This document shows, one piece after another, positions 1 to 6,276 of a stretch of 9,333 nucleotides of DNA. Position numbers and translations under genes: made by a program. The stretch comes from JAJPXI01 sp045602885 (GTDB taxonomy: Bacteria; Bacillota; Clostridia; Oscillospirales; Oscillospiraceae). The notes under the pieces are model-generated. The model was not told where the DNA came from. It did not search any database and worked only from the letters and a program-made list of their open reading frames with translations. Numbering within the stretch: position 1 is the stretch's first letter; the number at the start of each line of letters is the position of its first letter. Location: NCBI GenBank assembly GCA_045602885.1, contig JAZSCJ010000122.1, positions 1 to 9,333 on the forward strand, read 5' to 3'.

Positions 1-39
1 CTTGTTCTCCAGAAACACCGAGATCTGCTTGATATTCAT
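1..39 (-). CDS. ACT-domain protein, N-terminal 13 residues only (cut by window edge)
   Basis: Only the first 13 codons are inside the window, reading MNIKQISVFLENK. This opening resembles the first beta strand and turn of small ACT-domain proteins (often continuing PGRL) that commonly follow iorAB and paaK genes in anaerobes and methanogens. ACT domains are small-molecule sensing modules, often for amino acids. The start is well supported: a strong ribosome binding site, AAGGAGGG on the minus strand, lies at 54-47, seven bases before the ATG. The gene starts 16 bp after the stop of the CoA ligase gene, so it is almost certainly the fifth gene of the minus-strand operon. A regulatory or ligand-sensing role in aromatic amino-acid use is inference. 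The family call rests on very few residues plus context. Confidence 0.6.
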   Translation of the reverse strand, partial: MNIKQISVFLENK

Positions 40-55
40 GCGATTACCCTCCTTC

Positions 56-1360
56 TTAAATCTTGCGCTTGTCGATGACGCGCACGGCTTTGCCCTCGCT
101 GCGGACGATGGACTTGGGGGCCACCAGCGTGACCTTGGCGGCCAGACCCAGCATGGAGCGCAGACCGGCCACCAGTTCTTTCTGCCGTGCGTCCACCTCG
201 GACAGGCTGTCGGTGAACATCTCGGGCGTCATTTCCACGTGGACGTCCAGCGTGTCGGTGTGATTGACGCGGTCCACGATGATCTGGTAGTTGGCGGAAT
301 AACCGTGGTTGAGCAGAACGGTCTCGATCTGCGAGGGGAACACGTTGACGCCGCGGATGATGAGCATATCGTCGCTGCGGCCCATGGGTTTGCACATTCT
401 GACATGGGTGCGGCCGCAGGAGCAGGGCTCGTAATTGAGCTGGCAGATGTCGCGGGTGCGGTAGCGCAGCAGGGGGAAGGCCTCCTTGGTGATGGAGGTG
501 AAGACCAGCTCGCCCTTGCTACCCTCGGGCAGCACCTCGCCGGTTTCGGGGTCGATGATCTCGGCGATAAAGTGGTCTTCGTTGATGTGCTTACCGGACT
601 GAGCGGTACATTCAAAGGAAACGCCGGGGCCGGACAGCTCGGTCAGACCGTAGATGTCGTAGGCCTTGATGCCCAGAGTGGCTTCAATGTCACGGCGCAT
701 TTCCTCGCTCCAGGCCTCGGCGCCGAAAATGCCGGCCTTGAGCGGGGTATCATCGGGGCCCATGCCCATTTCCTTCATGCTCTCGCCCAGATAGGCGGCG
801 TAGGAGGGGGTGCAGCACAAAATGGTGGCCGACAGGTCCTTGATAAAGCCGATCTGGCGCTCGGTGTTGCCCGAAGAGGTGGGGATGGTCAGACAGCCCA
901 CCTTGTGGCTGCCGCCGTTGAGGCCGGGGCCGCCGGTGAACAGGCCGTAGCCGTAAGACACCTGGCACACGTCGTCCCGGGTGCCGCCCACGGCCATGAT
1001 GGCACGGGCGCAGCAGTCTTCCCACAGGTCGATGTCGTGCTGGGTATAGAAGGCCACCACGCGCTTTCCGGTGGTGCCCGAGGTGGACTGGATACGCACG
1101 CAGTCGCTTACGGGTTTGGCCATCAGACCGTAGGGATAGGCTTCACGCAGGTCGGCCTTGGTGACAAAGGGCAGCTTGTGCAGATCCTGCGTGCCCTTGA
1201 TGTCCTCGGGGGTGACGCCGGCGGCTTCCATCTTTTTGCGGTAGTAGGGCACGTTGTCCCACACGTGCTTGGCCTGCTTGACCAGACGCTCATCCTGCAG
1301 GGCCTTGATTTGTTCGCGGGGGGCACACTCGATTTCGGGTTGATAGTAGTTGTGCTGCAT
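56..1360 (-). CDS. paaK: Phenylacetate-CoA ligase family protein (PaaK-type, aryl-acetate:CoA ligase)
   Basis: This is a 434-aa adenylate-forming enzyme of the PaaK branch, of normal family length. It interconverts an arylacetate (phenyl-, hydroxyphenyl- or indoleacetate) plus ATP and CoA with arylacetyl-CoA, AMP and pyrophosphate in the cytosol. Visible motifs are the phosphate loop STSGTTGK (92-99), the adenine-site YGLTE (237-241), the PCSCGRTHVR segment typical of PaaK (312-321), the hinge region GRSDDMLIIRG (327-337) and a C-terminal catalytic lysine in SEGKAVRV (Lys424). The start is set at 1360 rather than the in-frame ATG at 1369: the ribosome binding site AAAGAGG (1376-1370) abuts the upstream ATG but is 9 bases from this one. 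The gene lies 33 bp downstream of iorB, whose product makes arylacetyl-CoA. In a fermenter the ligase may therefore run towards arylacetate and ATP, although scavenging of arylacetates is also possible. Direction and exact substrate are inference. Confidence 0.93.
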   Translation of the reverse strand: MQHNYYQPEIECAPREQIKALQDERLVKQAKHVWDNVPYYRKKMEAAGVTPEDIKGTQDLHKLPFVTKADLREAYPYGLMAKPVSDCVRIQSTSGTTGKRVVAFYTQHDIDLWEDCCARAIMAVGGTRDDVCQVSYGYGLFTGGPGLNGGSHKVGCLTIPTSSGNTERQIGFIKDLSATILCCTPSYAAYLGESMKEMGMGPDDTPLKAGIFGAEAWSEEMRRDIEATLGIKAYDIYGLTELSGPGVSFECTAQSGKHINEDHFIAEIIDPETGEVLPEGSKGELVFTSITKEAFPLLRYRTRDICQLNYEPCSCGRTHVRMCKPMGRSDDMLIIRGVNVFPSQIETVLLNHGYSANYQIIVDRVNHTDTLDVHVEMTPEMFTDSLSEVDARQKELVAGLRSMLGLAAKVTLVAPKSIVRSEGKAVRVIDKRKI

Positions 1361-1393
1361 GAAAATCATCCTCTTTCTTATTGAAGGAATATA

Positions 1394-1966
1394 TTATGCG
1401 TCCCGGCCCAGACGGAAGGCCTTCTGGTTCAGTTCCAGGAACTTGGGGGCGACACAGTCCTCAATGGCTTGCATCCAGGCCTGCTCGGGAATGTCAAAGT
1501 AGTGGGACAGACGGCCCAGCAAGACCAGATTGACTGCCTTGGAGGAGCCGGCCTGCTCGGCCAGAGCCAGACAGTCCATGGCATCCACTGTCACGCCGGC
1601 GGCCGTCATTTTCTCGATCAGATTTTCGGGGTACTGAGCGGCGCCGGTGATGACCGGCATGGGGTCGATCTGCTGGATGTTGGTGACGATGCGGCCGTCG
1701 GGCTTGAGGAAGGACATCCAGCGCGCGGCTTCCATCAGCTCAAAGGACACGATGTAATCGGCCTCGCCCTCGTCGATCACGGGGGAGCAGACCTTGTCGC
1801 CGTAGCGCACGTAGGTCACGACGCTGCCGCCGCGCTGGCTCATGCCGTGCACTTCGGAAACCTTGATGTCATAGCCCTGATTCAGCAACAGATGGCCCAG
1901 CAGCTTGCTGGCCAGCAGGCTGCCCTGACCGCCCACGCCGACGATCATGATATTCTTGGTGGTCAT
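1394..1966 (-). CDS. iorB: Indolepyruvate ferredoxin oxidoreductase, beta subunit
   Basis: A 190-aa protein of the pyruvate/ketoisovalerate oxidoreductase gamma-domain family, matching the small subunit of the two-subunit arylpyruvate:ferredoxin oxidoreductase. With IorA it oxidises indolepyruvate, phenylpyruvate or hydroxyphenylpyruvate with CoA to the arylacetyl-CoA, CO2 and reduced ferredoxin. The N-terminus carries the glycine-rich GVGGQG motif (10-15), followed by EVHGMSQRGG (38-47), both hallmarks of this domain. No signal peptide or membrane segment is seen, which fits a cytosolic complex. The ATG lies 3 bp after the iorA stop, with an AAGGAGGG ribosome binding site inside the end of iorA (1981-1974), so the two subunits are probably translated in step. 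Gene order iorA-iorB is the usual one. Aromatic substrate preference is inferred from family and context. Confidence 0.95.
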   Translation of the reverse strand: MTTKNIMIVGVGGQGSLLASKLLGHLLLNQGYDIKVSEVHGMSQRGGSVVTYVRYGDKVCSPVIDEGEADYIVSFELMEAARWMSFLKPDGRIVTNIQQIDPMPVITGAAQYPENLIEKMTAAGVTVDAMDCLALAEQAGSSKAVNLVLLGRLSHYFDIPEQAWMQAIEDCVAPKFLELNQKAFRLGRDA

Positions 1967-1969
1967 GGT

Positions 1970-3706
1970 TCAGCCCTCCTTGCTTTCAAACGCGCCAAAG
2001 GCGCACAGTTGCTCGCACACGCCGCAGCCCACGCACTGGGTGGTATCCACCACCGTCTTGCCCTCGCGCATGGAAAGGGCGGGGCAGCCAATGCGCATAC
2101 AGGCCTTGCAGCCCTTGCACTTGTCGGGGTTGACCGTCAGCGGCGCTTTGTGCTTGACGGTCTTGAGCAGGGCGCAGGGGCGGCGGGAAATGATGCCCGC
2201 CGGCCCCTGCGCGGCCAGCTCTTCCTTGAGCGCCTCGTCGCACTGCTTGAGGTTGTACGGATCGACCACACGCACACGGCGGATGCCCATGGCGCGGCAC
2301 AGAGCCTCCAGATCGATCTTACCGGCCGGGTCGCCCTTGATGTTATAGCCGGTGGTGGGGTTTTGCTGATGGCCGGTCATGCCGGTGATGGAGTTGTCCA
2401 GAATGACCACGGTGGAGTTGGACTGGTTGTAGGCAATGTCGGCCAGACCGGTCATGCCGGAATGGACAAAGGTGGAGTCGCCGAGGACGGCGTCCACCTT
2501 GTGGGGGTTCTCCTCGCCCAGGGCCTTGTTGAAACCGTGGGTCGCCGAGATGGACGCGCCCATGCAAAGGGCCATCTGAATGGAGGACAGGGGGGGCATA
2601 GCGCCCAGCGTGTAGCAGCCGATGTCGCCTAGTACAGTGCACTTGTTCTGGTTGAGGGTATGGAACATACCGCGGTGGGGGCAGCCGGCACACATAACAG
2701 GGGGGCGGTTGGGGATGGCTTCCTCCAGTTTGGTGCCGGTATGTACCGTACCGCCCAGCCGCTGTGCCACCAGGTTCTGGGAGAACTCGCCCAGCAGGGG
2801 CAGCAGCTCCTTGCCGGAAACCTCCAGCCCCAGGGCGCGGCAGTGGTTTTCGAAAATGGGGTCCAGTTCCTCGACCACCACAAGCTTATCCACCTTGGCG
2901 GCAAAATCACGGATCAGGTTGACCGGCAGGGGGTTGGACATACCCAGCTTGAGCACCGAAACCGTGTCGCCAAAGACCTCTTTGACGTACTGATAGCTGG
3001 TGGAGGAGGTGATGATGCCCATTTGGGTGCCACCCATCTCCACCCGGTTGATGGGTGCGGTTTCCGCCCAGGTTCTCAACGCCTCGGTGCGCTGTTCCAC
3101 CAGGGGGTGGCGCACCTTTGCCATGCCGGGCATCATGACGTACTTGCCGATGTTCTTTTCGTAGGGGATCAGAGAGGGAACCACACGCTCCCCGGTTTCG
3201 ACCACCGACTGAGAGTGTGCCACACGGGTGCACATTTTGAGCATGACGGGGGTGTCAAACTGCTCGGAAAGCTCAAAGGCCAGCTTGGTGAAGGCCAGCG
3301 CTTCGGCGGAGTCGGAGGGTTCCAGCATGGGAACCTTGGCGGCGATGGCGTGATGACGGGAATCCTGCTCGTTCTGCGAGGAGTGCATTCCGGGGTCATC
3401 CGCAACGCCCACCACCAAACCGGCATTGATGCCGGTGTAGGACATAGTGTAAAGGGGGTCGGCAGCCACATTCAGACCCACGTGCTTCATGCCGCAGAAG
3501 GCGCGACGGCCGGCCAGGCTGGCGCCAAAGGCCGCCTCAAGGGCCACCTTTTCGTTGCTGGCCCACTCGCAATAGATCTCATCGTACTTTGCAGCCTCTT
3601 CGGTGATTTCGGTACTGGGCGTGCCGGGGTAGCTGGAAACCACCCAGCACCCGGCCTCATACAAGCCACGGGCAACTGCGGCGTTACCCAACATCAACTG
3701 TTTCAT
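1970..3706 (-). CDS. iorA: Indolepyruvate ferredoxin oxidoreductase, alpha subunit (TPP and 2x[4Fe-4S])
   Basis: A 578-aa catalytic subunit. The order is as in known IorA proteins. First comes an N-terminal pyrimidine-binding oxidoreductase domain (about 1-180, with SSYPGTPSTEI at 24-34 and GVADDPGMHSSQNEQDSRH at 100-118). A middle domain follows, then the TPP-binding domain with CAGCPHRGMFHT (339-350), GDIGCYTLG (360-368) and the GDS...N Mg-TPP motif (GDS 409-411, Asn438). Last is a ferredoxin-like tail with two cysteine sets: C530, C533, C536, C541 and C558, C561, C564, C568, enough for two [4Fe-4S] clusters. It decarboxylates arylpyruvates and passes electrons to ferredoxin. The ATG overlaps the stop of the upstream regulator gene (ATGA, 4-bp overlap), with GGAGG at 3721-3717 as ribosome binding site, so it is translationally coupled to that gene. 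No broken motif was noticed. Confidence 0.97.
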   Translation of the reverse strand: MKQLMLGNAAVARGLYEAGCWVVSSYPGTPSTEITEEAAKYDEIYCEWASNEKVALEAAFGASLAGRRAFCGMKHVGLNVAADPLYTMSYTGINAGLVVGVADDPGMHSSQNEQDSRHHAIAAKVPMLEPSDSAEALAFTKLAFELSEQFDTPVMLKMCTRVAHSQSVVETGERVVPSLIPYEKNIGKYVMMPGMAKVRHPLVEQRTEALRTWAETAPINRVEMGGTQMGIITSSTSYQYVKEVFGDTVSVLKLGMSNPLPVNLIRDFAAKVDKLVVVEELDPIFENHCRALGLEVSGKELLPLLGEFSQNLVAQRLGGTVHTGTKLEEAIPNRPPVMCAGCPHRGMFHTLNQNKCTVLGDIGCYTLGAMPPLSSIQMALCMGASISATHGFNKALGEENPHKVDAVLGDSTFVHSGMTGLADIAYNQSNSTVVILDNSITGMTGHQQNPTTGYNIKGDPAGKIDLEALCRAMGIRRVRVVDPYNLKQCDEALKEELAAQGPAGIISRRPCALLKTVKHKAPLTVNPDKCKGCKACMRIGCPALSMREGKTVVDTTQCVGCGVCEQLCAFGAFESKEG

Positions 3707-4029
3707 TCCTTTTCTGCCTCCTCTGTTTGTTTCACATCCAGCTGCGCCCGGGTGATCAGCGTGCGCATGACACCGCCGGCGCCACCGTCCAGCATGGCCC
3801 GGCGCACCCGGCTGATGGTGGCGCTGCTGGCGCCGGTTTTTTCCAAGATGTCCAAATAAACCTTGCCTTGCTGCAAATAAACCGCCACATCAAAGCGCTG
3901 CTCCATGGCGCGCAGCTCGGTGGGGGTACACAGGTCCTCGAAGAATTTGCGGCATTCCTCGGCGGACTCCAATTTCATGATGGTGTCAAAAAGTGCCAGA
4001 CTGCGTTCTTTTCGTCCTGCTTTTGCCAT
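3703..4029 (-). CDS. TrpR-like transcriptional regulator, YerC/YecD family
   Basis: A small helical DNA-binding protein of the Trp repressor superfamily, 108 aa from the start chosen here. Residues 9-50 resemble the YerC/YecD N-terminal helices (SLALFDTIMKL, FFEDLCTPTELRAMEQR). The helix-turn-helix lies at about 57-80 (VYLDILEKTGASSATISRVRRAM). The ATISR recognition helix is characteristic. An in-frame ATG at 4080 would give 125 aa, but it has no ribosome binding site and abuts an inverted repeat. The ATG at 4029 has AGGGTGG (4044-4038) eight bases upstream and gives the usual family length of about 100 aa. It is the first gene of the operon and overlaps iorA by 4 bp, so it probably controls its own operon, and perhaps the divergent synthetase through a matching repeat. 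Ligand (tryptophan or another aromatic) is inference; many YerC proteins have no known effector. Confidence 0.85.
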   Translation of the reverse strand: MAKAGRKERSLALFDTIMKLESAEECRKFFEDLCTPTELRAMEQRFDVAVYLQQGKVYLDILEKTGASSATISRVRRAMLDGGAGGVMRTLITRAQLDVKQTEEAEKE

Positions 4030-4081
4030 AACATCATCCACCCTGTTCCATCTAATTTTATGTAAGGATTTTCTCTGCATA

Positions 4082-4098
4082 GCTTAACACATTAAAGC
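4082..4098. promoter_or_regulatory. Candidate operator (imperfect inverted repeat) upstream of the TrpR-like regulator operon
   Basis: Read on the minus strand this is GCTTTAATGTGTTAAGC, an inverted repeat with one base missing from the right arm. It shares CGCTTTAAT and GTTAA with the repeat at 4201-4218, in the same orientation relative to the gene it precedes. It is 53 bp upstream of the preferred regulator start. A weak promoter can be drawn around it on the minus strand (ATGACA 4109-4104, 17-bp spacer, TAAGCT 4086-4081), which would place the repeat between -35 and -10. That promoter is poorly matched and is not annotated separately. Binding by the TrpR-like protein is inference. Confidence 0.55.
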
Positions 4099-4169
4099 GT
4101 GAATGTCATGTAGAAAATTCAACAAAAATCATGGCGATATTGCACAGAAAGAATATGGGTACTTTGGAC

Positions 4170-4198
4170 TTGACACCGGACGAAAAAAAAGGTATGAT
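4170..4198 (+). promoter_or_regulatory. Sigma-A promoter of the acyl-CoA synthetase gene
   Basis: TTGACA at 4170-4175 and TATGAT at 4193-4198, separated by 17 bp, give one mismatch to the full consensus. The expected start of transcription, near 4205, falls inside the inverted repeat at 4201-4218, giving an untranslated leader of about 55 nt. Confidence 0.85.
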
Positions 4199-4200
4199 AC

Positions 4201-4218
4201 GCTTTAATAGGTTAAAGC
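4201..4218. promoter_or_regulatory. Candidate operator: perfect inverted repeat on the synthetase transcription start
   Basis: GCTTTAA-TAGG-TTAAAGC is a perfect 7-bp inverted repeat with a 4-bp spacer. It begins 2 bp after the -10 box, so a bound protein would block RNA polymerase; this is a repressor geometry. Its half-sites match the repeat at 4082-4098, whose centre is about 120 bp away across the divergent region. The best candidate binder is the TrpR-like product encoded by the adjacent minus-strand operon (inference). Confidence 0.7.
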
Positions 4219-4260
4219 ACCAAACTGGCACAGGCCGGGACAGAAAGGACTATACAGACT

Positions 4261-5895
4261 ATGCCCATTACCGATTTGTTGGAGCGTAACAGTAAATTAT
4301 ACGGGGACGAGACTGCGCTGGTGGAGATCAATCCCGAAGTCAGCGAGCCGCCCCGGGTCACTTGGAAGGAATACGAGCTGATTCAACCCACCACGGCTGC
4401 CCCTTACCGCCGGGAGATCACCTGGTCGGTCTTTGATGAGAAAGCCAACCGTGTGGCCAATCTGTTGCTGGCCCGGGGGGTGCGCAAGGGACAGAAGGTC
4501 GGCATTCTGCTGATGAACTGCCTGGAATGGCTGCCCATTTACTTTGGTATTTTGAAGTCGGGCGCTGTGGCGGTGCCGCTGAACTTCCGCTATACTGCCG
4601 AGGAGATCAGCTATTGTGTCAAACTGGCCGATGTGGATGTGCTCTTTTTTGGCCCTGAGTTTATCGGCCGCGTGGAATCCATTGTGGACGAGCTGGGCCG
4701 GGAGTGCCTGCTGATGTTTGTGGGTGACGCGGCGCCGTCCTTTGCCGAGGACTATCACCGGGCGGCGGCCAACTGCTCCAGCGTGGCGCCCAGGGTGCTC
4801 GTTGATGACGAGGATGATGCGGCGATCTACTATTCCTCCGGTACCACCGGCTTCCCCAAGGCTATTTTGCATTGCCATCGTGCGTTGCTTCAGTCGGCAC
4901 GCATGGAGGCGCTGCACCATGAAACCACCCATGAGGATGTCTTTTTGTGCATTCCGCCGCTGTATCACACCGGTGCCAAGATGCACTGGTTTGGCTCGCT
5001 GTTCACCGGCAGCAAGGCGGTGCTGCTCAAGGGCAATTCCCCCCACGCCATTTTGCAGGCGGCCTCGGGCGAGGGGGGCACCATCGTATGGCTGCTGGTG
5101 CCCTGGGCACAGGATCTGCTGGCGGCGTTGGATCGTGGGGAGCACAAATTGGCCGATTACAAGCTGGATCAATGGCGGCTGATGCACATTGGTGCCCAGC
5201 CGGTTCCGCCCAGTTTGATCCGTCGCTGGATGGCTTATTTCCCCCATCACAAGTACGACACCAACTACGGTCTGTCGGAATCCACCGGCCCGGGCTGTGT
5301 CCATCTGGGCATGGAGAATATTCATAAAGTAGGCGCTATCGGCGTGCCCGGTTACGGTTGGAAGACCAAAATCGTGGACGAGGCAAACAACCCGGTGCCC
5401 CAGGGCGAGGTGGGCGAGCTTTGCGTCAAGGGCCCTGGCGTCATGGCCTGCTATTATAAGGATACTAAGGCAACCGACGAGATCCTCAAGGACGGCTGGC
5501 TGCATACCGGTGATATGGCCCGTCAGGACGAGGACGGTTTCCTCTTCCTGGTTGACCGCAAAAAGGATGTGATCATTTCGGGCGGCGAGAATCTCTATCC
5601 CGTCCAAATTGAGGCCTTTTTGGCCGCCTGTCCGCTGATTCACGATGTGGCGGTCATCGGTCTGCCGGACCAGCGTCTGGGCGAAATTGCCGCAGCCATC
5701 ATTCAGGTCAAAGAGGGTATGACTTGCACCGAGGAGGACATCCTGCAGTTTTGCAACGATCTGCCCCGGTACAAGCGGCCCCGAAAGCTCATTTTCGCCG
5801 AAGTTCCCCGGAATGCCACCGGAAAGATCGAAAAGCCCAAGTTGCGTGAGAAGTACTGCGCCGCCCGACTGGTGGAGGCACAGATCACCACCTAA
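4261..5895 (+). CDS. AMP-binding acyl-CoA synthetase (class I adenylate-forming, substrate unknown)
   Basis: A 544-aa ATP-dependent acid:CoA ligase of the fatty-acyl/aryl-CoA synthetase type, a different branch from the PaaK-type protein in this window. Motifs are intact: the P-loop YSSGTTGFPK (191-200), YGLSEST (336-342), GWLHTGDMA (412-420), hinge DRKKDVIISGGENLYP (432-447) and the C-terminal catalytic lysine in PRNATGKIEK (Lys522). The reaction is acid + ATP + CoA to acyl-CoA + AMP + PPi, in the cytosol, with no signal peptide or membrane span seen. The ATG has AAGGA at 4245-4249, 11 bases upstream. It is a single-gene unit, divergent from the iorAB-paaK operon and sharing a matched inverted repeat with it. 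Co-regulation suggests an aromatic or amino-acid-derived acid as substrate, but sequence alone does not tell medium-chain, aryl or 2-hydroxy acids apart. Confidence 0.92.
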   Translation: MPITDLLERNSKLYGDETALVEINPEVSEPPRVTWKEYELIQPTTAAPYRREITWSVFDEKANRVANLLLARGVRKGQKVGILLMNCLEWLPIYFGILKSGAVAVPLNFRYTAEEISYCVKLADVDVLFFGPEFIGRVESIVDELGRECLLMFVGDAAPSFAEDYHRAAANCSSVAPRVLVDDEDDAAIYYSSGTTGFPKAILHCHRALLQSARMEALHHETTHEDVFLCIPPLYHTGAKMHWFGSLFTGSKAVLLKGNSPHAILQAASGEGGTIVWLLVPWAQDLLAALDRGEHKLADYKLDQWRLMHIGAQPVPPSLIRRWMAYFPHHKYDTNYGLSESTGPGCVHLGMENIHKVGAIGVPGYGWKTKIVDEANNPVPQGEVGELCVKGPGVMACYYKDTKATDEILKDGWLHTGDMARQDEDGFLFLVDRKKDVIISGGENLYPVQIEAFLAACPLIHDVAVIGLPDQRLGEIAAAIIQVKEGMTCTEEDILQFCNDLPRYKRPRKLIFAEVPRNATGKIEKPKLREKYCAARLVEAQITT

Positions 5896-5925
5896 TGGCA
5901 AAATAAGCTATCAAGAAATTACATC

Positions 5926-5963
5926 ATGGGGCAGGGCGGTTGTGCGCAACCGCCCTGCCCCAT
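5926..5963 (+). terminator. Long perfect hairpin after the synthetase gene, probable terminator
   Basis: A 17-bp perfect stem (5926-5942 with 5947-5963) closes a TGCG loop, 30 bp after the synthetase stop. The stem is very GC-rich (GGGGCAGGGCGG / CCGCCCTGCCCC). The downstream tract is only moderately T-rich (TGATTTGT), so this is not a classic intrinsic terminator. It could instead be a transcript-stabilising hairpin or a dispersed palindromic repeat. Confidence 0.6.
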
Positions 5964-6025
5964 TGATTTGTAAAATTTGACAAAAATTGAGGCGAAAAAT
6001 TTGAAGTAACAGATCGCCTTTGCGC

Positions 6026-6054
6026 TTGAAAAAAATTAGCGGATATGTTACAAT
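6026..6054 (+). promoter_or_regulatory. Sigma-A promoter with extended -10 for the 141-aa protein gene
   Basis: TTGAAA at 6026-6031 and TACAAT at 6049-6054 with a 17-bp spacer, plus TG one base before the -10 (6046-6047). The predicted start is near 6061, which leaves about 215 nt of leader before the coding sequence at 6277. Confidence 0.8.
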
Positions 6055-6060
6055 GAGGAC

Positions 6061-6276
6061 AAGAAAAAAGACCTTGGCCAATGCAATGCAGGACAAGGTC
6101 ATAAACGTCCCTTTCCGGGGGAACAATTGTCTTTGTGCGCCGGACAAAAGCGGTGCAATTACTCACTTCTGATTTGCGTTTGCGGCATTCCCGGTCAAAG
6201 CCTCTTTATTATAAAGGAAGCCTTTGCCGTCCGGGATCTGCAATGGAATCGGGGGCGAAAGAAAGGAGCCTGACTT
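6061..6276 (+). promoter_or_regulatory. Long 5' leader rich in potential RNA stems, possible cis-regulatory RNA
   Basis: This is the gene-free stretch between the promoter at 6026-6054 and the 141-aa protein. Three stem-forming regions are seen. (1) GACCTTG 6070-6076 pairs with CAAGGTC 6094-6100, extended by CC/GG after a mismatch. (2) AATTG 6125-6129 pairs with CAATT 6156-6160, enclosing TTTGT/ACAAA. (3) CCCGG 6190-6194 with CCGGG 6231-6235 encloses CAAAG 6196-6200 with CTTTG 6222-6226 and an inner CTTTA/TAAAG hairpin. The ribosome binding site AAGGAG (6263-6268) lies beyond the third stem. I do not recognise the conserved core of a known riboswitch or T-box. A switch, a thermosensor, a protein-binding leader or a small RNA are all open; function is unknown. 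Confidence 0.45.

Noticed and set aside
2..1384. Long open frame (460 codons) on the plus strand opposite the PaaK-type gene
   Set aside because: It mirrors a gene with complete family motifs on the minus strand, has low-complexity Gly/Ala/His-rich translation, and no ribosome binding site; it is a high-GC antisense shadow.
2660..3859. 399-codon plus-strand frame across iorA and the regulator
   Set aside because: It spans two well-supported minus-strand genes and their junction, with no plausible start signals.
4086..4111. Clear sigma-A promoter for the minus-strand operon
   Set aside because: TTGAAT (4122-4117 region) has no -10 at proper distance, and ATGACA-17-TAAGCT has a poor -10; not strong enough to annotate as a separate promoter.
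4297..5901. 534-codon open frame on the minus strand opposite the acyl-CoA synthetase
   Set aside because: The plus strand carries all synthetase motifs; the antisense product has no recognisable domain and is rich in His, Gln and Gly as expected of a shadow frame.
5977..6010. TTGACA at 5977-5982 as a second promoter before the leader
   Set aside because: No acceptable -10 box lies 16-18 bp downstream.
5911..6166. Two minus-strand frames of 78-80 codons in the gap after the synthetase
   Set aside because: They read through the perfect hairpin and the plus-strand promoter, overlap each other in different frames, and lack a convincing ribosome binding site.
6061..6276. Leader considered as 6S RNA, T-box or a known riboswitch
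   Set aside because: No closing stem between its ends, no T-box AGGGTGG-ACCGCG signature, and no riboswitch core that I recognise; kept only as an unassigned structured leader.
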